Assembly: GCA_020629545.1 (NCBI GenBank)
Contig: JAHDDC010000002.1
Span: 1 to 64,000 of the forward strand
DNA length: 64,000 bases
Reading direction: 5' to 3'
Source of the DNA: Hellea sp.
GTDB taxonomy: Bacteria; Pseudomonadota; Alphaproteobacteria; Caulobacterales; Maricaulaceae
The first letter of the stretch is position 1. The number at the start of each line of letters is the position of its first letter. A model generated the notes under the pieces. The model searched no databases and was not told the DNA's origin. It saw only the letters and a list, made by a program, of their open reading frames with translations. This document shows, one piece after another, positions 33,424 through 43,273 of this stretch. A program made the translations under genes and the position numbers.

Positions 33424-36237
33424 ATGACCTCTGCCGCTATTACTCGTGATTCCCATGTCGTTCTTGTGGATGGCTCCGGATATATATTCAGAGCTTATTA
33501 TGCCCTGCCGCCCTTAACGCGTAAAACTGATGGATTGCCAGTCGGCGCTGTCGCTGGATTTTCCAATATGTTGTTCAAACTTTTGCGCAATCAAAATGAT
33601 GAAAACAGACCGACGCATTTTGCTGTTATTTTTGACGCCTCTGGTCATACATTCCGAAATGAAATGTATGACGCCTACAAGGCTAATCGTTCTGAACCTC
33701 CTGAAGATCTAGTTCCGCAATTTCCTTTGACCCGGGATGCAACAATTGCTTTTGGTGCGCCGGCTATTGAGATGAGCGGATTTGAAGCCGATGATCTGAT
33801 TGCAACTTATGCAAGCCAGGCTGCTGCAAAAGGGGCGCGCGTAACGATTATTTCCTCTGATAAAGATATGATGCAATTGGTAACTGACCGGGTTCAAATG
33901 CGCGATACAATGAAGAATAAGGATATTGGCATCGAACAGGTCATCGAAAAATTTGGAGTTAAGCCCGACAAAGTCATCGATATTCAATCCCTTGCCGGAG
34001 ATAGCGTCGATAACATTCCAGGTGTTCCGGGTATAGGTGTGAAGACCGCTGCGCTATTAATCAACGAATATGGTGATCTTGATACGCTCTTGGAGCGCGC
34101 AGGTGAAATCAAGCAAAAGGGGCGACGCGAAAAAATACTTGAGCACGCAGACGCTGCGCGTATCTCACGGGATTTGGTGACCTTAAAAACTGATGTCCCT
34201 GTAGAGATTCCGGTCGAAGAGTTGGCGGTTCGGGATCCAGATCCCCAAGCCTTGTTTGATTTCTTGGAAAGCATGACGTTTCGAACGCTTACCAATCGTG
34301 TGCGAGAGGCGATGGGCGAAGGGGAAACCGATGGGCTGCGCAGAGACGATACAGGTGAGACTCTCCCTGCGATGGAAGCTATGCCGCAACCAGGCATATT
34401 TAAAACAGACGCGTATGAATGCGTACAGACCATGGAGCGTCTTGGACATTGGATTGCCCGCGGATTTGAAGCTGGCGTTATTGCCGTTGATCTTGAGACA
34501 GACAGCCTCGATAGCGCTGAAGCCAATCTTGTCGGTATATGCCTCGCGGTTGCTGATAATGAGGCCTGTTATATTCCCCTGGGTCATACAGGCGGAGGGG
34601 ATCTGTTAGGTGATGGTGCACCAGTGCAGATTGATCTTAAAGCTGCGCTCGTCGCGCTGACGCCGCTCATGCATGATCCGTCTGTGCTCAAAGTTGGTCA
34701 GAATTTTAAATATGATTTGGGCGTATTTCAGCGCTACGGGCTTTATCCCGCGCCCTATGATGATACGATGTTGATGTCTTATGCGCTTGAAGGCGGTCTA
34801 CATGGGCATGGCATGGACGAATTATCGGAAATGTATTTTGGGCATAAGCCTATCAGTTTTAAATCGATTGCAGGCACCGGAAAAAAGGCCCGAACGTTCA
34901 ATGAATTTTCTTTGGAGGAAGCCACGCCTTATGCCGCCGAGGACGCCGATGTCACTTTACGGCTATGGAAATTTTTCAAGCCAAAACTTGGGCAGAAACA
35001 GGTTGCAACTGTCTATGAAACGCTGGAGCGTGGACTTCCTAAAGTTGTCGCTGATATGGAAAACCAGGGAATAAAGGTAGACCGCGCGGTTCTGGCGCGT
35101 TTGTCATCTGATTTCTCTCAAAAAATGGCTCAATTGGAGGATAAATCCCATGAACTTGCTGGTGAGTCCTTTAATGTTGGGAGCCCTAAACAACTCGGAG
35201 ATATTCTGTTCGGTAAAATGGAATTGCCGGGCGGAAAAAAAACCAAAACCGGGGCCTGGCAAACAGGAGCAGGTATACTGGAAGAGCTGGCCAATGCCGG
35301 GCATGAACTCCCCAAAGCCGTATTGGATTGGCGGCATTATCAAAAGCTAAAATCTACATATACAGATGCATTGGTTAATCAGATAAATCCTGATACGGGC
35401 CGGGTACATACGAGCTTTTCGTTGGCCTCAACCACAACCGGCCGCCTCTCATCATCGGATCCAAATCTGCAAAATATTCCGATCCGAACTGAAGATGGCC
35501 GCATGATACGCGACGCATTTATTGCGGAGCCAGGTCATCTTCTTGTTGCTGCAGACTACTCTCAGATCGAACTTCGAATTCTCGCTCATGTCGCTGACCT
35601 ACCCACCATGAAACAAGCCTTCGCTGATGGCGTAGATATTCACGCGCTAACGGCGTCAGAAATGTTTGGGGTGCCCGTTGCCGATATGGACCCGGCGACT
35701 AGACGCAAAGCAAAAGCCATTAATTTTGGCATTATTTACGGGATCTCTGCGTTTGGACTTGCAAATAATCTGGGTATCAGCCGAAGTGAGGCCAAAGAAT
35801 ATATCGAGAGTTACTTTGAGAAATTTCCGGGCATCAAAGCTTATATGGATGCAGCTAAGAATGAAGCGCGGGAATATGGCTATGTGAAAACAATTTTCGG
35901 TCGTAAATGCCATATCAAAGGTATTGCCGACCGGAATTTCAATGTCCGAGGGTTTGCAGAGCGCCAGGCCATTAACGCGCCTATTCAAGGCGCTGCGGCC
36001 GATGTCATTCGCCGGGCGATGATGCGAATGCCTGACACGATCGCCCCCATAGAAGGCGCGCGAATGCTTCTACAAGTGCATGACGAATTAGTATTCGAAG
36101 TCCCGGAAGATAAAGCTGATCAATTGATCACGGATGTTACCAAAACTATGGAAGGCGCGGCTATGCCCGCCGTGAACTTATCGGTACCGCTCAAGGTTGA
36201 GGCTCAAGCTGCTATGAATTGGAATGATGCGCATTAA
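33424..36237 (+). CDS. polA: DNA polymerase I
   Basis: A complete Pol I of 937 residues with all three domains. The 5' nuclease (1-~290) has VLVDGSGYIFRAYYAL, ISSDKDMMQLV and GDSVDNIPGVPGIG. The 3'-5' exonuclease (~330-530) keeps its Exo motifs: AVDLETDSLD, VGQNFKYDLGVF and YAAEDADV, so proofreading is likely active. The polymerase domain has motif A AADYSQIELRILAH, motif B RRKAKAINFGIIYG and motif C QVHDELVFEVP. It fills gaps and removes RNA primers. The gene is divergent from the TonB-domain gene. Confidence 0.95.
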   Translation: MTSAAITRDSHVVLVDGSGYIFRAYYALPPLTRKTDGLPVGAVAGFSNMLFKLLRNQNDENRPTHFAVIFDASGHTFRNEMYDAYKANRSEPPEDLVPQFPLTRDATIAFGAPAIEMSGFEADDLIATYASQAAAKGARVTIISSDKDMMQLVTDRVQMRDTMKNKDIGIEQVIEKFGVKPDKVIDIQSLAGDSVDNIPGVPGIGVKTAALLINEYGDLDTLLERAGEIKQKGRREKILEHADAARISRDLVTLKTDVPVEIPVEELAVRDPDPQALFDFLESMTFRTLTNRVREAMGEGETDGLRRDDTGETLPAMEAMPQPGIFKTDAYECVQTMERLGHWIARGFEAGVIAVDLETDSLDSAEANLVGICLAVADNEACYIPLGHTGGGDLLGDGAPVQIDLKAALVALTPLMHDPSVLKVGQNFKYDLGVFQRYGLYPAPYDDTMLMSYALEGGLHGHGMDELSEMYFGHKPISFKSIAGTGKKARTFNEFSLEEATPYAAEDADVTLRLWKFFKPKLGQKQVATVYETLERGLPKVVADMENQGIKVDRAVLARLSSDFSQKMAQLEDKSHELAGESFNVGSPKQLGDILFGKMELPGGKKTKTGAWQTGAGILEELANAGHELPKAVLDWRHYQKLKSTYTDALVNQINPDTGRVHTSFSLASTTTGRLSSSDPNLQNIPIRTEDGRMIRDAFIAEPGHLLVAADYSQIELRILAHVADLPTMKQAFADGVDIHALTASEMFGVPVADMDPATRRKAKAINFGIIYGISAFGLANNLGISRSEAKEYIESYFEKFPGIKAYMDAAKNEAREYGYVKTIFGRKCHIKGIADRNFNVRGFAERQAINAPIQGAAADVIRRAMMRMPDTIAPIEGARMLLQVHDELVFEVPEDKADQLITDVTKTMEGAAMPAVNLSVPLKVEAQAAMNWNDAH

Positions 36238-36298
36238 TTCATTCCTTTTTCATAGATAATGATTATATGCGGGGCAAAACTAAATACAGGATACAATC

Positions 36299-37030
36299 AT
36301 GACACATCTTGTTCTGGTTCGTCACGGACAGTCCAAATGGAATAAGGAAAACCGCTTTACAGGCTGGGTAGATGTGGACTTGACTGCTGATGGCGTGAAA
36401 GAGGCCAAGAAAGCAGGAAAGCTTCTCGCAAAAGAAGATATAAAATTTGATGCAGCTTTTACGTCCTTTCAGCGCCGGGCCATTCGCACACTCTGGCTGA
36501 CCTTGGAGGGAATCGAGCAATTTCATATCCCTGTAACTAAAGACTGGCATTTAAATGAGCGTCATTACGGAGGTTTAACAGGTTTGAACAAAGAAGAGAC
36601 GCGTAAAAAACATGGCAAAGACCAGGTTCATATATGGCGCCGTAGTTTTGATGTTCCCCCGCCACAAATAGACGTCGATCATGAGTACCATCCGTCAAAA
36701 GATGATAAATATCTGGGCATAGACCCAGCTGAATTACCAGCCGGAGAAAGCCTAGAGCTCACGACTAAACGTGTTCTACCGTATTTTCAGAGTCAAATTG
36801 CCCCGTTTTTACGCGCGAATAGTAACTTGATCATTTCAGCTCATGGGAATTCATTACGAGCCCTCCTAAAAGAATTGTTCAACGTTGATAATAAGGACAT
36901 ACCGGGATTTGAGTTCCCAACGGGCAATCCGCTTTTGATCGAACTGGAAGAAAGCTCTCTCAATGTTATATCGGCTCGTTATCTGGATGAAAGCCGGGCC
37001 AAAGAGCTCCCGCCTATCCCCAGTGCCTAG
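36299..37030 (+). CDS. gpmA: 2,3-bisphosphoglycerate-dependent phosphoglycerate mutase
   Basis: A histidine-phosphatase-fold enzyme of 243 residues. It has LVRHGQSKWNKENRFTGW with the catalytic His, LNERHYGGLTGLNK with the GpmA signature, and LIISAHGNSLRALLKEL. It interconverts 3- and 2-phosphoglycerate in glycolysis. Its length (243, as compared with 250 in Escherichia coli) and motifs favour gpmA over other phosphatases in the family. It is followed 3 bases later by a RibD-like deaminase gene. Confidence 0.9.
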   Translation: MTHLVLVRHGQSKWNKENRFTGWVDVDLTADGVKEAKKAGKLLAKEDIKFDAAFTSFQRRAIRTLWLTLEGIEQFHIPVTKDWHLNERHYGGLTGLNKEETRKKHGKDQVHIWRRSFDVPPPQIDVDHEYHPSKDDKYLGIDPAELPAGESLELTTKRVLPYFQSQIAPFLRANSNLIISAHGNSLRALLKELFNVDNKDIPGFEFPTGNPLLIELEESSLNVISARYLDESRAKELPPIPSA

Positions 37031-37033
37031 GCC

Positions 37034-37492
37034 ATGTCCGATCAGTCTGAGATCGACGCGGAATTCATGGCTAAAGCCCTTGCTTTAGCATGGGCACAGA
37101 AAGGGAAGACCTTCCCCAATCCTGCCGTTGGCTGCATTCTGGTTAAGGATGGTAAGATTGTTGGATCAGGTGCAACAGCTGATGGCGGTCGCCCGCACGC
37201 CGAAACAATTGCGATCCAAGATGCCGGACATAATACCGTCGGCGCGACAGCCTATGTGACATTGGAACCGTGTTCTCATCATGGACAGACGCCGCCTTGT
37301 GCAAATGCATTGCTTGAATCTGGAATTGAACGCTGTGTCATAGCCAGCGTGGATCCGGATCCGCGTGTCAATTGGCGGGGGGCCGCGACCCTACAGGAGG
37401 CGAAAATTGACGTTATTATAGGCGTAGGATTGGAAGAAGCCTTCCAAATCAATTCTGACTTTTTTGCTCGCATTACCCAATTGCCCCAATAA
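37034..37492 (+). CDS. RibD-like deaminase domain protein, reductase domain absent
   Basis: A 152-residue protein matching the N-terminal deaminase half of RibD, which deaminates the pyrimidine intermediate in riboflavin synthesis. The zinc site is complete: PHAETIA supplies His and Glu, and CSHHGQTPPC supplies two Cys. The substrate region has DPDPRVNWRGAATL. The sequence stops at NSDFFARITQLPQ, where full RibD goes on with a ~200-residue reductase. There is no reductase remnant after the stop, so it is either a genuine single-domain enzyme or an old truncation. It shares a transcript with gpmA. Confidence 0.8.
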   Translation: MSDQSEIDAEFMAKALALAWAQKGKTFPNPAVGCILVKDGKIVGSGATADGGRPHAETIAIQDAGHNTVGATAYVTLEPCSHHGQTPPCANALLESGIERCVIASVDPDPRVNWRGAATLQEAKIDVIIGVGLEEAFQINSDFFARITQLPQ

Positions 37493-37546
37493 TAATTGGA
37501 TTAAGAGTTTTCTCGAGTTAATTGTCTTGATTTTGCTGATTTTTCT

Positions 37547-37870
37547 GTGAAGTATGAACGTAAAATTGGGGAATGCGTGCGAAAAATATTCGACGATAAA
37601 TCAGAAGTTGTGTTGCAACCACAATCAGCCATTTTATCCAATGATGTAACATTTATCGTTGGTGCCATTCGCGCCGCAAAAAACTCTCCGCCTCATATAA
37701 GACACAAAGTTATCTCTGATATTGTCGACGTTATCGGATGTAAGCCAGACGATCTCGAGTTTCTTTTTGTTCCGCAAAACGACAACGAATGCCATGAGCA
37801 TTTTGATTTCCCAAATTCGGCCAGACGACGTCAGGTCATTCGTGACAATGAATTGGATGCGGCTGAATAA
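37547..37870 (+). CDS. Small unknown protein (107 aa)
   Basis: I do not recognise this family. It appears to start at GTG 37547, with no strong Shine-Dalgarno. The sequence is charged and soluble, without a signal peptide or membrane segment: KIGECVRKIFDDKSEVVLQ, ILSNDVTFIVGAIRAAKNS, VIGCKPDDLEFLFVPQND and HEHFDFPNSARRRQVIRD. Codon usage looks coding, and no competing gene covers it. It lies alone between the deaminase and CreD genes. Confidence 0.4.
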   Translation: MKYERKIGECVRKIFDDKSEVVLQPQSAILSNDVTFIVGAIRAAKNSPPHIRHKVISDIVDVIGCKPDDLEFLFVPQNDNECHEHFDFPNSARRRQVIRDNELDAAE

Positions 37871-37955
37871 AGGCAGTTTGCCTTAAAAAATTCTCGCTTC
37901 CGTCTATTTTGCATCTCAATTCAAGTTCAAAGCCTCCGTGAAATTGGAGGAAAAA

Positions 37956-39332
37956 ATGGAATTACCAATCACTTTGCCCGGACGTTCCCACGGCCTTAAA
38001 TTATTTGTGGTTTGTGTGCTCGTGCTATTTATGGCTATCCCAGCAATGTTTATATCTTATGTGAGTTTTGAAAGATCAAGCCGTGCGAATGCGGTAATCA
38101 GTGATGTTTCAGAGCGATATGGGGGCCCGCAAACCATATCAGGTCCGTTTGTATTGGTGCCATTTGCTCGAAAAAATCTAGCTGGAATAATTGTCGAAAC
38201 TGGAGACTATGTGTTCTTTCCAGAAGATGGATTGGCAGATTTCGGTGACATTAAGATTGAGCTACGAAAACGATCTTTGTTCAAAATTCCAGTTTATCAG
38301 GCTAAAGGACAAATGACTGCGAAGTTTTCAAAGAAAAGCTTTGAAGTTGACAATCAACAGTTGGTCTTTGACTGGAAACTCGCCCGAATATTTGTCGGCG
38401 TAACCAATGGAAGGAGTCTACAGAAAGACATAACGTTACAAATTGATGACGGCGACCTTCTCAAGTTCGAACCTGCATTTTTGGGTCAAAACCAAGTGCC
38501 TGATTTTAACAAAATTAAGATATCTAAATATGTAGAGCGGACGAATTTCAAACCCGAAAGTCATGGCTTGCTATATTTATCCGTTCCAGCAACAGACTTT
38601 ATACGACCCGGAAAACAATCCGTGTTGAAAACTCAGATAGTTATAGGTGGGACGTCGTCGCTCTCGATTCTTCCATTTGCAAAATCAACGGCCGTTACTA
38701 TGCGATCGAACTGGTCTGCACCTGGATTTGTAGGCAGTTTTCCGCCTAATGAACGAGAAATCGAGGAGACCGGATTTTCGGCTCAATGGTCTGTCCCGTT
38801 TTTGGCACGAGGTGTCGCAGCGCATGGTAAAGCGGAATATCTCTTACGAGACAACCTGAACAAAATATCGGTTAACTTTGTTCCTGAATATTCTGCCTAT
38901 CAGACCGTCAACCGAGCCCTGAAATACGCGGTTTTGTTTGTTGGCTTGGTGTTTATTACGTTTTTCCTTTTTGAAATAATGATCGGAAAATCTGTTCATC
39001 CCGCGCAATATGTTTTGATAGGATTGGCACAGTCAATTTTCTACCTTCTACTTCTCGCTTTTTCAGAACACATAGGCTTTAACTTCGGGTTCTTGATCGC
39101 CGCCGCTGCAACGATTGGCTTGACGGCATTTTATGCCGGTTGGACATTTGGTGACAGTGTTTATGCACGTCGGGCGGGTATCGTTTTCACATTGACCTAT
39201 GGCTTGCTGTTTAGTCTCATGCGGATGCAGGATTTTGCCCTGATGCTAGGTGCTCTGGCCAGTTTCTTCGCGGTTGCACTGATCATGTATTTGACCCGCA
39301 ACATGGATTGGTACGGGAAAAAAGCGCTTTAG
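37956..39332 (+). CDS. Inner membrane protein CreD-like
   Basis: A 458-residue membrane protein started at ATG 37956, which has a strong GGAGG Shine-Dalgarno 6 bases upstream; GTG 37938 is possible in frame. One N-terminal TM helix (LFVVCVLVLFMAIPAMFISYVSF), a large extracytoplasmic part of about 290 residues, and five or six C-terminal TM helices match CreD (Cre/CreD-family cell envelope protein). The block SERYGGPQTISGPFVLVPF is typical. In gamma-proteobacteria CreD is under CreBC control and affects envelope integrity; no creBC genes are here, so its regulation is unknown. Confidence 0.8.
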   Translation: MELPITLPGRSHGLKLFVVCVLVLFMAIPAMFISYVSFERSSRANAVISDVSERYGGPQTISGPFVLVPFARKNLAGIIVETGDYVFFPEDGLADFGDIKIELRKRSLFKIPVYQAKGQMTAKFSKKSFEVDNQQLVFDWKLARIFVGVTNGRSLQKDITLQIDDGDLLKFEPAFLGQNQVPDFNKIKISKYVERTNFKPESHGLLYLSVPATDFIRPGKQSVLKTQIVIGGTSSLSILPFAKSTAVTMRSNWSAPGFVGSFPPNEREIEETGFSAQWSVPFLARGVAAHGKAEYLLRDNLNKISVNFVPEYSAYQTVNRALKYAVLFVGLVFITFFLFEIMIGKSVHPAQYVLIGLAQSIFYLLLLAFSEHIGFNFGFLIAAAATIGLTAFYAGWTFGDSVYARRAGIVFTLTYGLLFSLMRMQDFALMLGALASFFAVALIMYLTRNMDWYGKKAL

Positions 39333-40621
39333 CTATTATTCTTAAGCACAACGCCCGAGAGATAGAGTGATCCGCAAATAAGAATGCGCGGCGCAGTGTC
39401 TGCGTCGCCCATCTGGCAAGCCATATCAATGGCTTGATCGAGATCATCTGCTGTATAACTCGCAATGCCTCTAGATTTGGCGACTTCCGCCAATGTTTCA
39501 GCGGCAAGAGATGCGTGACCCGGGATATCGACAGCAATAATATGAGCTGCAAGACCCGCATAACTATCCAAAAATCCGCCGACATCTTTGTTGGCAAGTA
39601 TACCTGTTACCAGAACAAGCGGCCGCGACGCGCGTGCCTCGAGATCGGCGACAGCGGCTGAAACGGCTTTAGCGGCATGCGGATTATGCCCGCCGTCAAG
39701 CCAAAGCTCGCCGCCAATTGATTGAACCTTTTCGGTAAGAGGGCCTGTTTTTAGGTTTTGCATCCGCGCAGGCCAGGATACGTTTTCTATACCTTTGGCT
39801 ATGGCTTTGCGGTCGATTTGCATGTGAAGGGCAATGGCCGTAGCAAGCCCAGCATTCATGTATTGGTGATCACCAATCAAGCCGGGGGCAGGCAAGTCGA
39901 GAACTTCGGTTTCGCTTTCATAAACCATGCGGCCCTGTTGTTTGTAAGCCCGAAAATCTTGGCCCCACTGAGAGAGTTGAATATTCATTTTATTGGCTTC
40001 GGCCTCTAACACAGCTTCAACCAGATCGCTCTGAGGCCCGCGAAAGGCGACACCATTAAACTTAAAAATTCCAGCTTTCTCACGAGCGATCCCGGCAATG
40101 TCGCGACCTAAAAATTCGGCATGATCAAGCGCAATGGGTGTAATGCCAGCAGCCGCTGGCATGTCGATAACATTTGTCGCGTCATAGCGCCCGCCAAGGC
40201 CGACCTCGATAATACACAAATCCGCAGATTCTTCTGAAAAAGCCAAAAAAGCTGCAGCGGTAGTCGCCTCGAAAAAGGATAAGGGTTTGCCACCATTCGC
40301 CTTGCGGACGCGGGTCAGGACATCAACAAGCTTTTCATCGTCAATCATATTGGAAGCGACAACGATGCGTTCGCGAAAATGGACAAGATGCGGCGACGTA
40401 TAGACATGTACCGCAAGTCCTTGAGCCTCAGCCATAGCGCGCAAAAAGGCCACGGTGGAGCCTTTTCCATTTGTACCGGCTATATGAACCGTAGGCGGCA
40501 GGAAATGATGGGGATTCCCGAGCCTTTTTAAGACGCGCTCTATACGATCCAAGCCTAAATCAATCTTTTTAGGGTGCAAGCGGGTGAGTTCATCAAGTGC
40601 GTTTTGAACGGCATCTGACAT
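39329..40621 (-). CDS. folC: Folylpolyglutamate synthase / dihydrofolate synthase
   Basis: A Mur-ligase-family enzyme of 430 residues. The P-loop is VHIAGTNGKGSTVAFLRAM, followed by YTSPHLVHFRERI and ADLCIIEVGLGGRYDATNV, and the C-terminal half has LDGGHNPHAA. It adds glutamate to dihydropteroate and folates. The gene follows accD with 1 base between stop and start, a neighbourhood common in proteobacteria. Its 3' end overlaps creD by 4 bases on the other strand. Confidence 0.9.
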   Translation of the reverse strand: MSDAVQNALDELTRLHPKKIDLGLDRIERVLKRLGNPHHFLPPTVHIAGTNGKGSTVAFLRAMAEAQGLAVHVYTSPHLVHFRERIVVASNMIDDEKLVDVLTRVRKANGGKPLSFFEATTAAAFLAFSEESADLCIIEVGLGGRYDATNVIDMPAAAGITPIALDHAEFLGRDIAGIAREKAGIFKFNGVAFRGPQSDLVEAVLEAEANKMNIQLSQWGQDFRAYKQQGRMVYESETEVLDLPAPGLIGDHQYMNAGLATAIALHMQIDRKAIAKGIENVSWPARMQNLKTGPLTEKVQSIGGELWLDGGHNPHAAKAVSAAVADLEARASRPLVLVTGILANKDVGGFLDSYAGLAAHIIAVDIPGHASLAAETLAEVAKSRGIASYTADDLDQAIDMACQMGDADTAPRILICGSLYLSGVVLKNNS

Positions 40622-40622
40622 T

Positions 40623-41480
40623 TTATGCAGCTTTGTCCTGCTGAGTCAGAACCGCAAGGATGTTTCCAAGCGCGTCGCGCATATCGGATCGATGAACGAC
40701 TTTATCGACCATGCCTTTTTCCTCAAGATATTCAGCGCGCTGAAAACCTTGCGGCAGTTTTTCCCGAATGGTGTCTTCAATCACGCGCGGCCCGGCAAAA
40801 CAAATCAGGGCACCCGGTTCTGCCAAATGAATATCCCCGAGCATGGCATAGCTGGCCGTGACGCCGCCAGTCGTTGGGTCGCATAGGACAACAATATAAG
40901 GAAGACCAGCTTCGCGTAGATCCTGTACAGCAATTGTCGTTCGCGGCATTTGCATGAGCGACAGTGCGCCTTCTTGCATGCGCGCGCCGCCGGCAGCTGT
41001 GAACGCAACCAAAGGCAATCCACGCTCATGTGCGACATTAGCCGCTTTGATAAAGCTTTCACCAGCGGCCATGCCAAGGGAACCGCCCATAAAAGCAAAA
41101 TTTTGTACGAGAATAACGGCTTCTATTCCCATTATTTTTCCCACACCAATTGACATGGCGTCTTCTTGACCCGTTTTTGTGCGCGCGGCTTTCAGGCGCT
41201 CTGTGTATTTTTTGTCGTCTTTAAACTTGAGGGGGTCTTTGGCAACTTCTGGCGTCGCGATAGTTTCATAGTGGCCATCATCAAAGGTGTACCCCATCCG
41301 CAGATCAGGCCCGATCCGCAAATGATGACCCGCAGGCGTTACATGGAATAAACCTTCCAGATCATTCGAAAACACCATCTCGCCGGATTTTGGACATTTG
41401 ATCCAAAGATTATCCGGGCTGTCCTTCTTTGAGAACATGCTTTTGACGCCAGGCGGCGTGAGTTTTGTGAGCCAATTCAT
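40623..41480 (-). CDS. accD: Acetyl-CoA carboxylase carboxyltransferase beta subunit
   Basis: AccD of 285 residues from ATG 41480 (MNWLTKLTPPGVKSMF); a frame open from 41531 is not favoured. The core blocks are present: GGSLGMAAGE, GGARMQEG, DPTTGGVTASYAMLGDIHLAEPGALICFAGPRV and QGFQRAEYL. With AccA it transfers carboxyl from biotin to acetyl-CoA in fatty-acid synthesis. The N-terminal zinc finger is degenerate, WIKCPKSGEMVF with most cysteines missing, as is usual in alphaproteobacteria. Confidence 0.9.
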   Translation of the reverse strand: MNWLTKLTPPGVKSMFSKKDSPDNLWIKCPKSGEMVFSNDLEGLFHVTPAGHHLRIGPDLRMGYTFDDGHYETIATPEVAKDPLKFKDDKKYTERLKAARTKTGQEDAMSIGVGKIMGIEAVILVQNFAFMGGSLGMAAGESFIKAANVAHERGLPLVAFTAAGGARMQEGALSLMQMPRTTIAVQDLREAGLPYIVVLCDPTTGGVTASYAMLGDIHLAEPGALICFAGPRVIEDTIREKLPQGFQRAEYLEEKGMVDKVVHRSDMRDALGNILAVLTQQDKAA

Positions 41481-41530
41481 AGCCGATGTGTTTAGCGGGG
41501 AATGAGGGTATGGGCAACCGTTGGAATGCA

Positions 41531-41557
41531 AAGAAAAACCCGGCGCAAAGGCCGGGT
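41531..41557 (-). terminator. Rho-independent terminator after etfA
   Basis: Read on the minus strand, the hairpin ACCCGGC-CTTTGC-GCCGGGT is followed by TTTTCTT. It lies 26 bases beyond the etfA stop and upstream of accD, so it ends the etfBA transcript and separates it from the accD-folC unit. Confidence 0.75.
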
Positions 41558-41582
41558 AAAGATTATAAAATTTAGGATAAAC

Positions 41583-42524
41583 CTAGTATCCGGCTTTTCC
41601 CAATTCGGCTTCAAGTTCCGGCAGAGCCTTGAACAGATCAGCCACAAGACCGTAATCAGCGACTTGGAAGATCGGAGCTTCTTCGTCTTTGTTGATAGCG
41701 ACGATGACTTTACTGTCTTTCATACCGGCCAAGTGCTGAATCGCGCCGGAAATACCGACCGCGATATAAAGCTCAGGCGCAACCGCTTTACCGGTTTGGC
41801 CGACCTGATAGTCATTCGGGACAAAACCTGCGTCAACGGCCGCGCGTGACGCGCCAACAGCAGCGCCGAGTTTGTCGGCAATCGCATCGATCATGGCAAA
41901 GTTCTCGCCATTACCCATTCCGCGGCCGCCTGAGATTACGATCTTGGCGTCGGTGAGTTCCGGACGGTCAGATTGGGTCAGGTCTTCGCTGATAAACTCA
42001 GCTTTGAAAGGGCCTGACGGATCAGCAATCGTTTCGACCGACGCGCTTCCGCCTTCACCGGCTGAATCAAATGCTGTTGTTCTAACGGTGACAACTTTTT
42101 TGCTGTCTGTCGACTGTACTGTTGCCATAGCGTTACCGGCATAGATTGGGCGCACGAATGTATCCGCGCTTTCAACGCCTGTTACAGAGCTGATTTGCTG
42201 GACGTCCAGCTTGGCAGCAACACGCGGCATATAGTTTTTATGAGATGTTGTATCGGGTGCTAAAACAGCATCATATCCGCCCATTAGACCGACCACGACT
42301 TTTTCCATGCTCTCAGCAAGCTGACGACGCAGGCTCTCATGGTCACAAGCAAGAACTTTGCGAACGCCGTCAATTTTAGCGGCTTCAGCAGATACGTCTT
42401 TTACGCCCTTACCGGCGACCAGAACATCAACATCTCCGCCCATAGCTTTGGCAGCAGTTACTGCTTTGTGCGTGGCGTCTTTCAACGATTCATTATCGTG
42501 TTCTGCAATAACAAGGACGGCCAT
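41583..42524 (-). CDS. etfA: Electron transfer flavoprotein alpha subunit
   Basis: EtfA of 313 residues. The C-terminal FAD domain has VISGGRGMGNGENF, APELYIAVGISGAIQHLAGM and VIVAINKDEEAPIFQVADYGLVAD. The N-terminal domain has VLVIAEHDNESLKDAT. It takes electrons from acyl-CoA dehydrogenases and passes them to ETF-ubiquinone oxidoreductase. It overlaps etfB by one base. Confidence 0.95.
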   Translation of the reverse strand: MAVLVIAEHDNESLKDATHKAVTAAKAMGGDVDVLVAGKGVKDVSAEAAKIDGVRKVLACDHESLRRQLAESMEKVVVGLMGGYDAVLAPDTTSHKNYMPRVAAKLDVQQISSVTGVESADTFVRPIYAGNAMATVQSTDSKKVVTVRTTAFDSAGEGGSASVETIADPSGPFKAEFISEDLTQSDRPELTDAKIVISGGRGMGNGENFAMIDAIADKLGAAVGASRAAVDAGFVPNDYQVGQTGKAVAPELYIAVGISGAIQHLAGMKDSKVIVAINKDEEAPIFQVADYGLVADLFKALPELEAELGKAGY

Positions 42525-43273
42525 TAGATCACTCCTGCTTCGTTTTTCAGCTTGTCGACAAGTGTCGCGACATCTTCGACTTTTACACCAGCCTTACGAG
42601 ATTCAGGCTCGGTAACTTTAAGAACCTTGAGGCGCGGGGACGTATCAACGCCGTAATCACCAGGCGTTTTACCATCAATCGGCTTTTTCTTGGCTTTCAT
42701 GATATTGGGAAGTGAGGCGTAACGCGGCTCATTGAGGCGTAGGTCAGTTGTAATAACAGCCGGCAAATCAATCTTAACTGTTTGTAGGCCGCCATCTACC
42801 TCACGCGCCACAGACAAACTGCCGCCATCTTTAGTGACGGTATTGGCAAATGTCCCCTGTGGCCAATCCAGCAATGCGGCCAGCATTGATCCTGTTGCGC
42901 CGTAATCATTATCGATGGCTTGCTTGCCAAGAATGACCATTTCTGGTCCTTCGGCGTCGACAATGCCTTTTAGGATTTTAGCAATGGCTAGAGGTTCCAA
43001 ATCTTCATCGGTTTCAACATGAATTCCGCGGTCCATTCCCATTGCTAGGGCCGTTCTGATGGTTTCTTGCGCCTTGGCAGGGCCGATCGAAACAACGATC
43101 GTTTCTGTAGCTGTACCAGCTTCTTGCATCCGGACGGCCTCTTCAACGGAAATTTCGTCGAAAGGGTTCATGGACATTTTAACATTGGCAAGGTCAACAC
43201 CGCTTTGGTCAGATTTGACACGGGCCTTGACGTTATAATCAAGCACACGCTTGACGGGAACGAGGACTTTCAT
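42524..43273 (-). CDS. etfB: Electron transfer flavoprotein beta subunit
   Basis: EtfB of 249 residues, with [37 protein letters not shown] and [25 protein letters not shown], and the AMP-binding loop near the last block. The C-terminus [18 protein letters not shown] is typical of alphaproteobacterial EtfB. It is the first gene of the etfBA operon, reads away from the promoter region at 43274-43468, and overlaps etfA by one base. Confidence 0.95.
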   Translation of the reverse strand: MKVLVPVKRVLDYNVKARVKSDQSGVDLANVKMSMNPFDEISVEEAVRMQEAGTATETIVVSIGPAKAQETIRTALAMGMDRGIHVETDEDLEPLAIAKILKGIVDAEGPEMVILGKQAIDNDYGATGSMLAALLDWPQGTFANTVTKDGGSLSVAREVDGGLQTVKIDLPAVITTDLRLNEPRYASLPNIMKAKKKPIDGKTPGDYGVDTSPRLKVLKVTEPESRKAGVKVEDVATLVDKLKNEAGVI

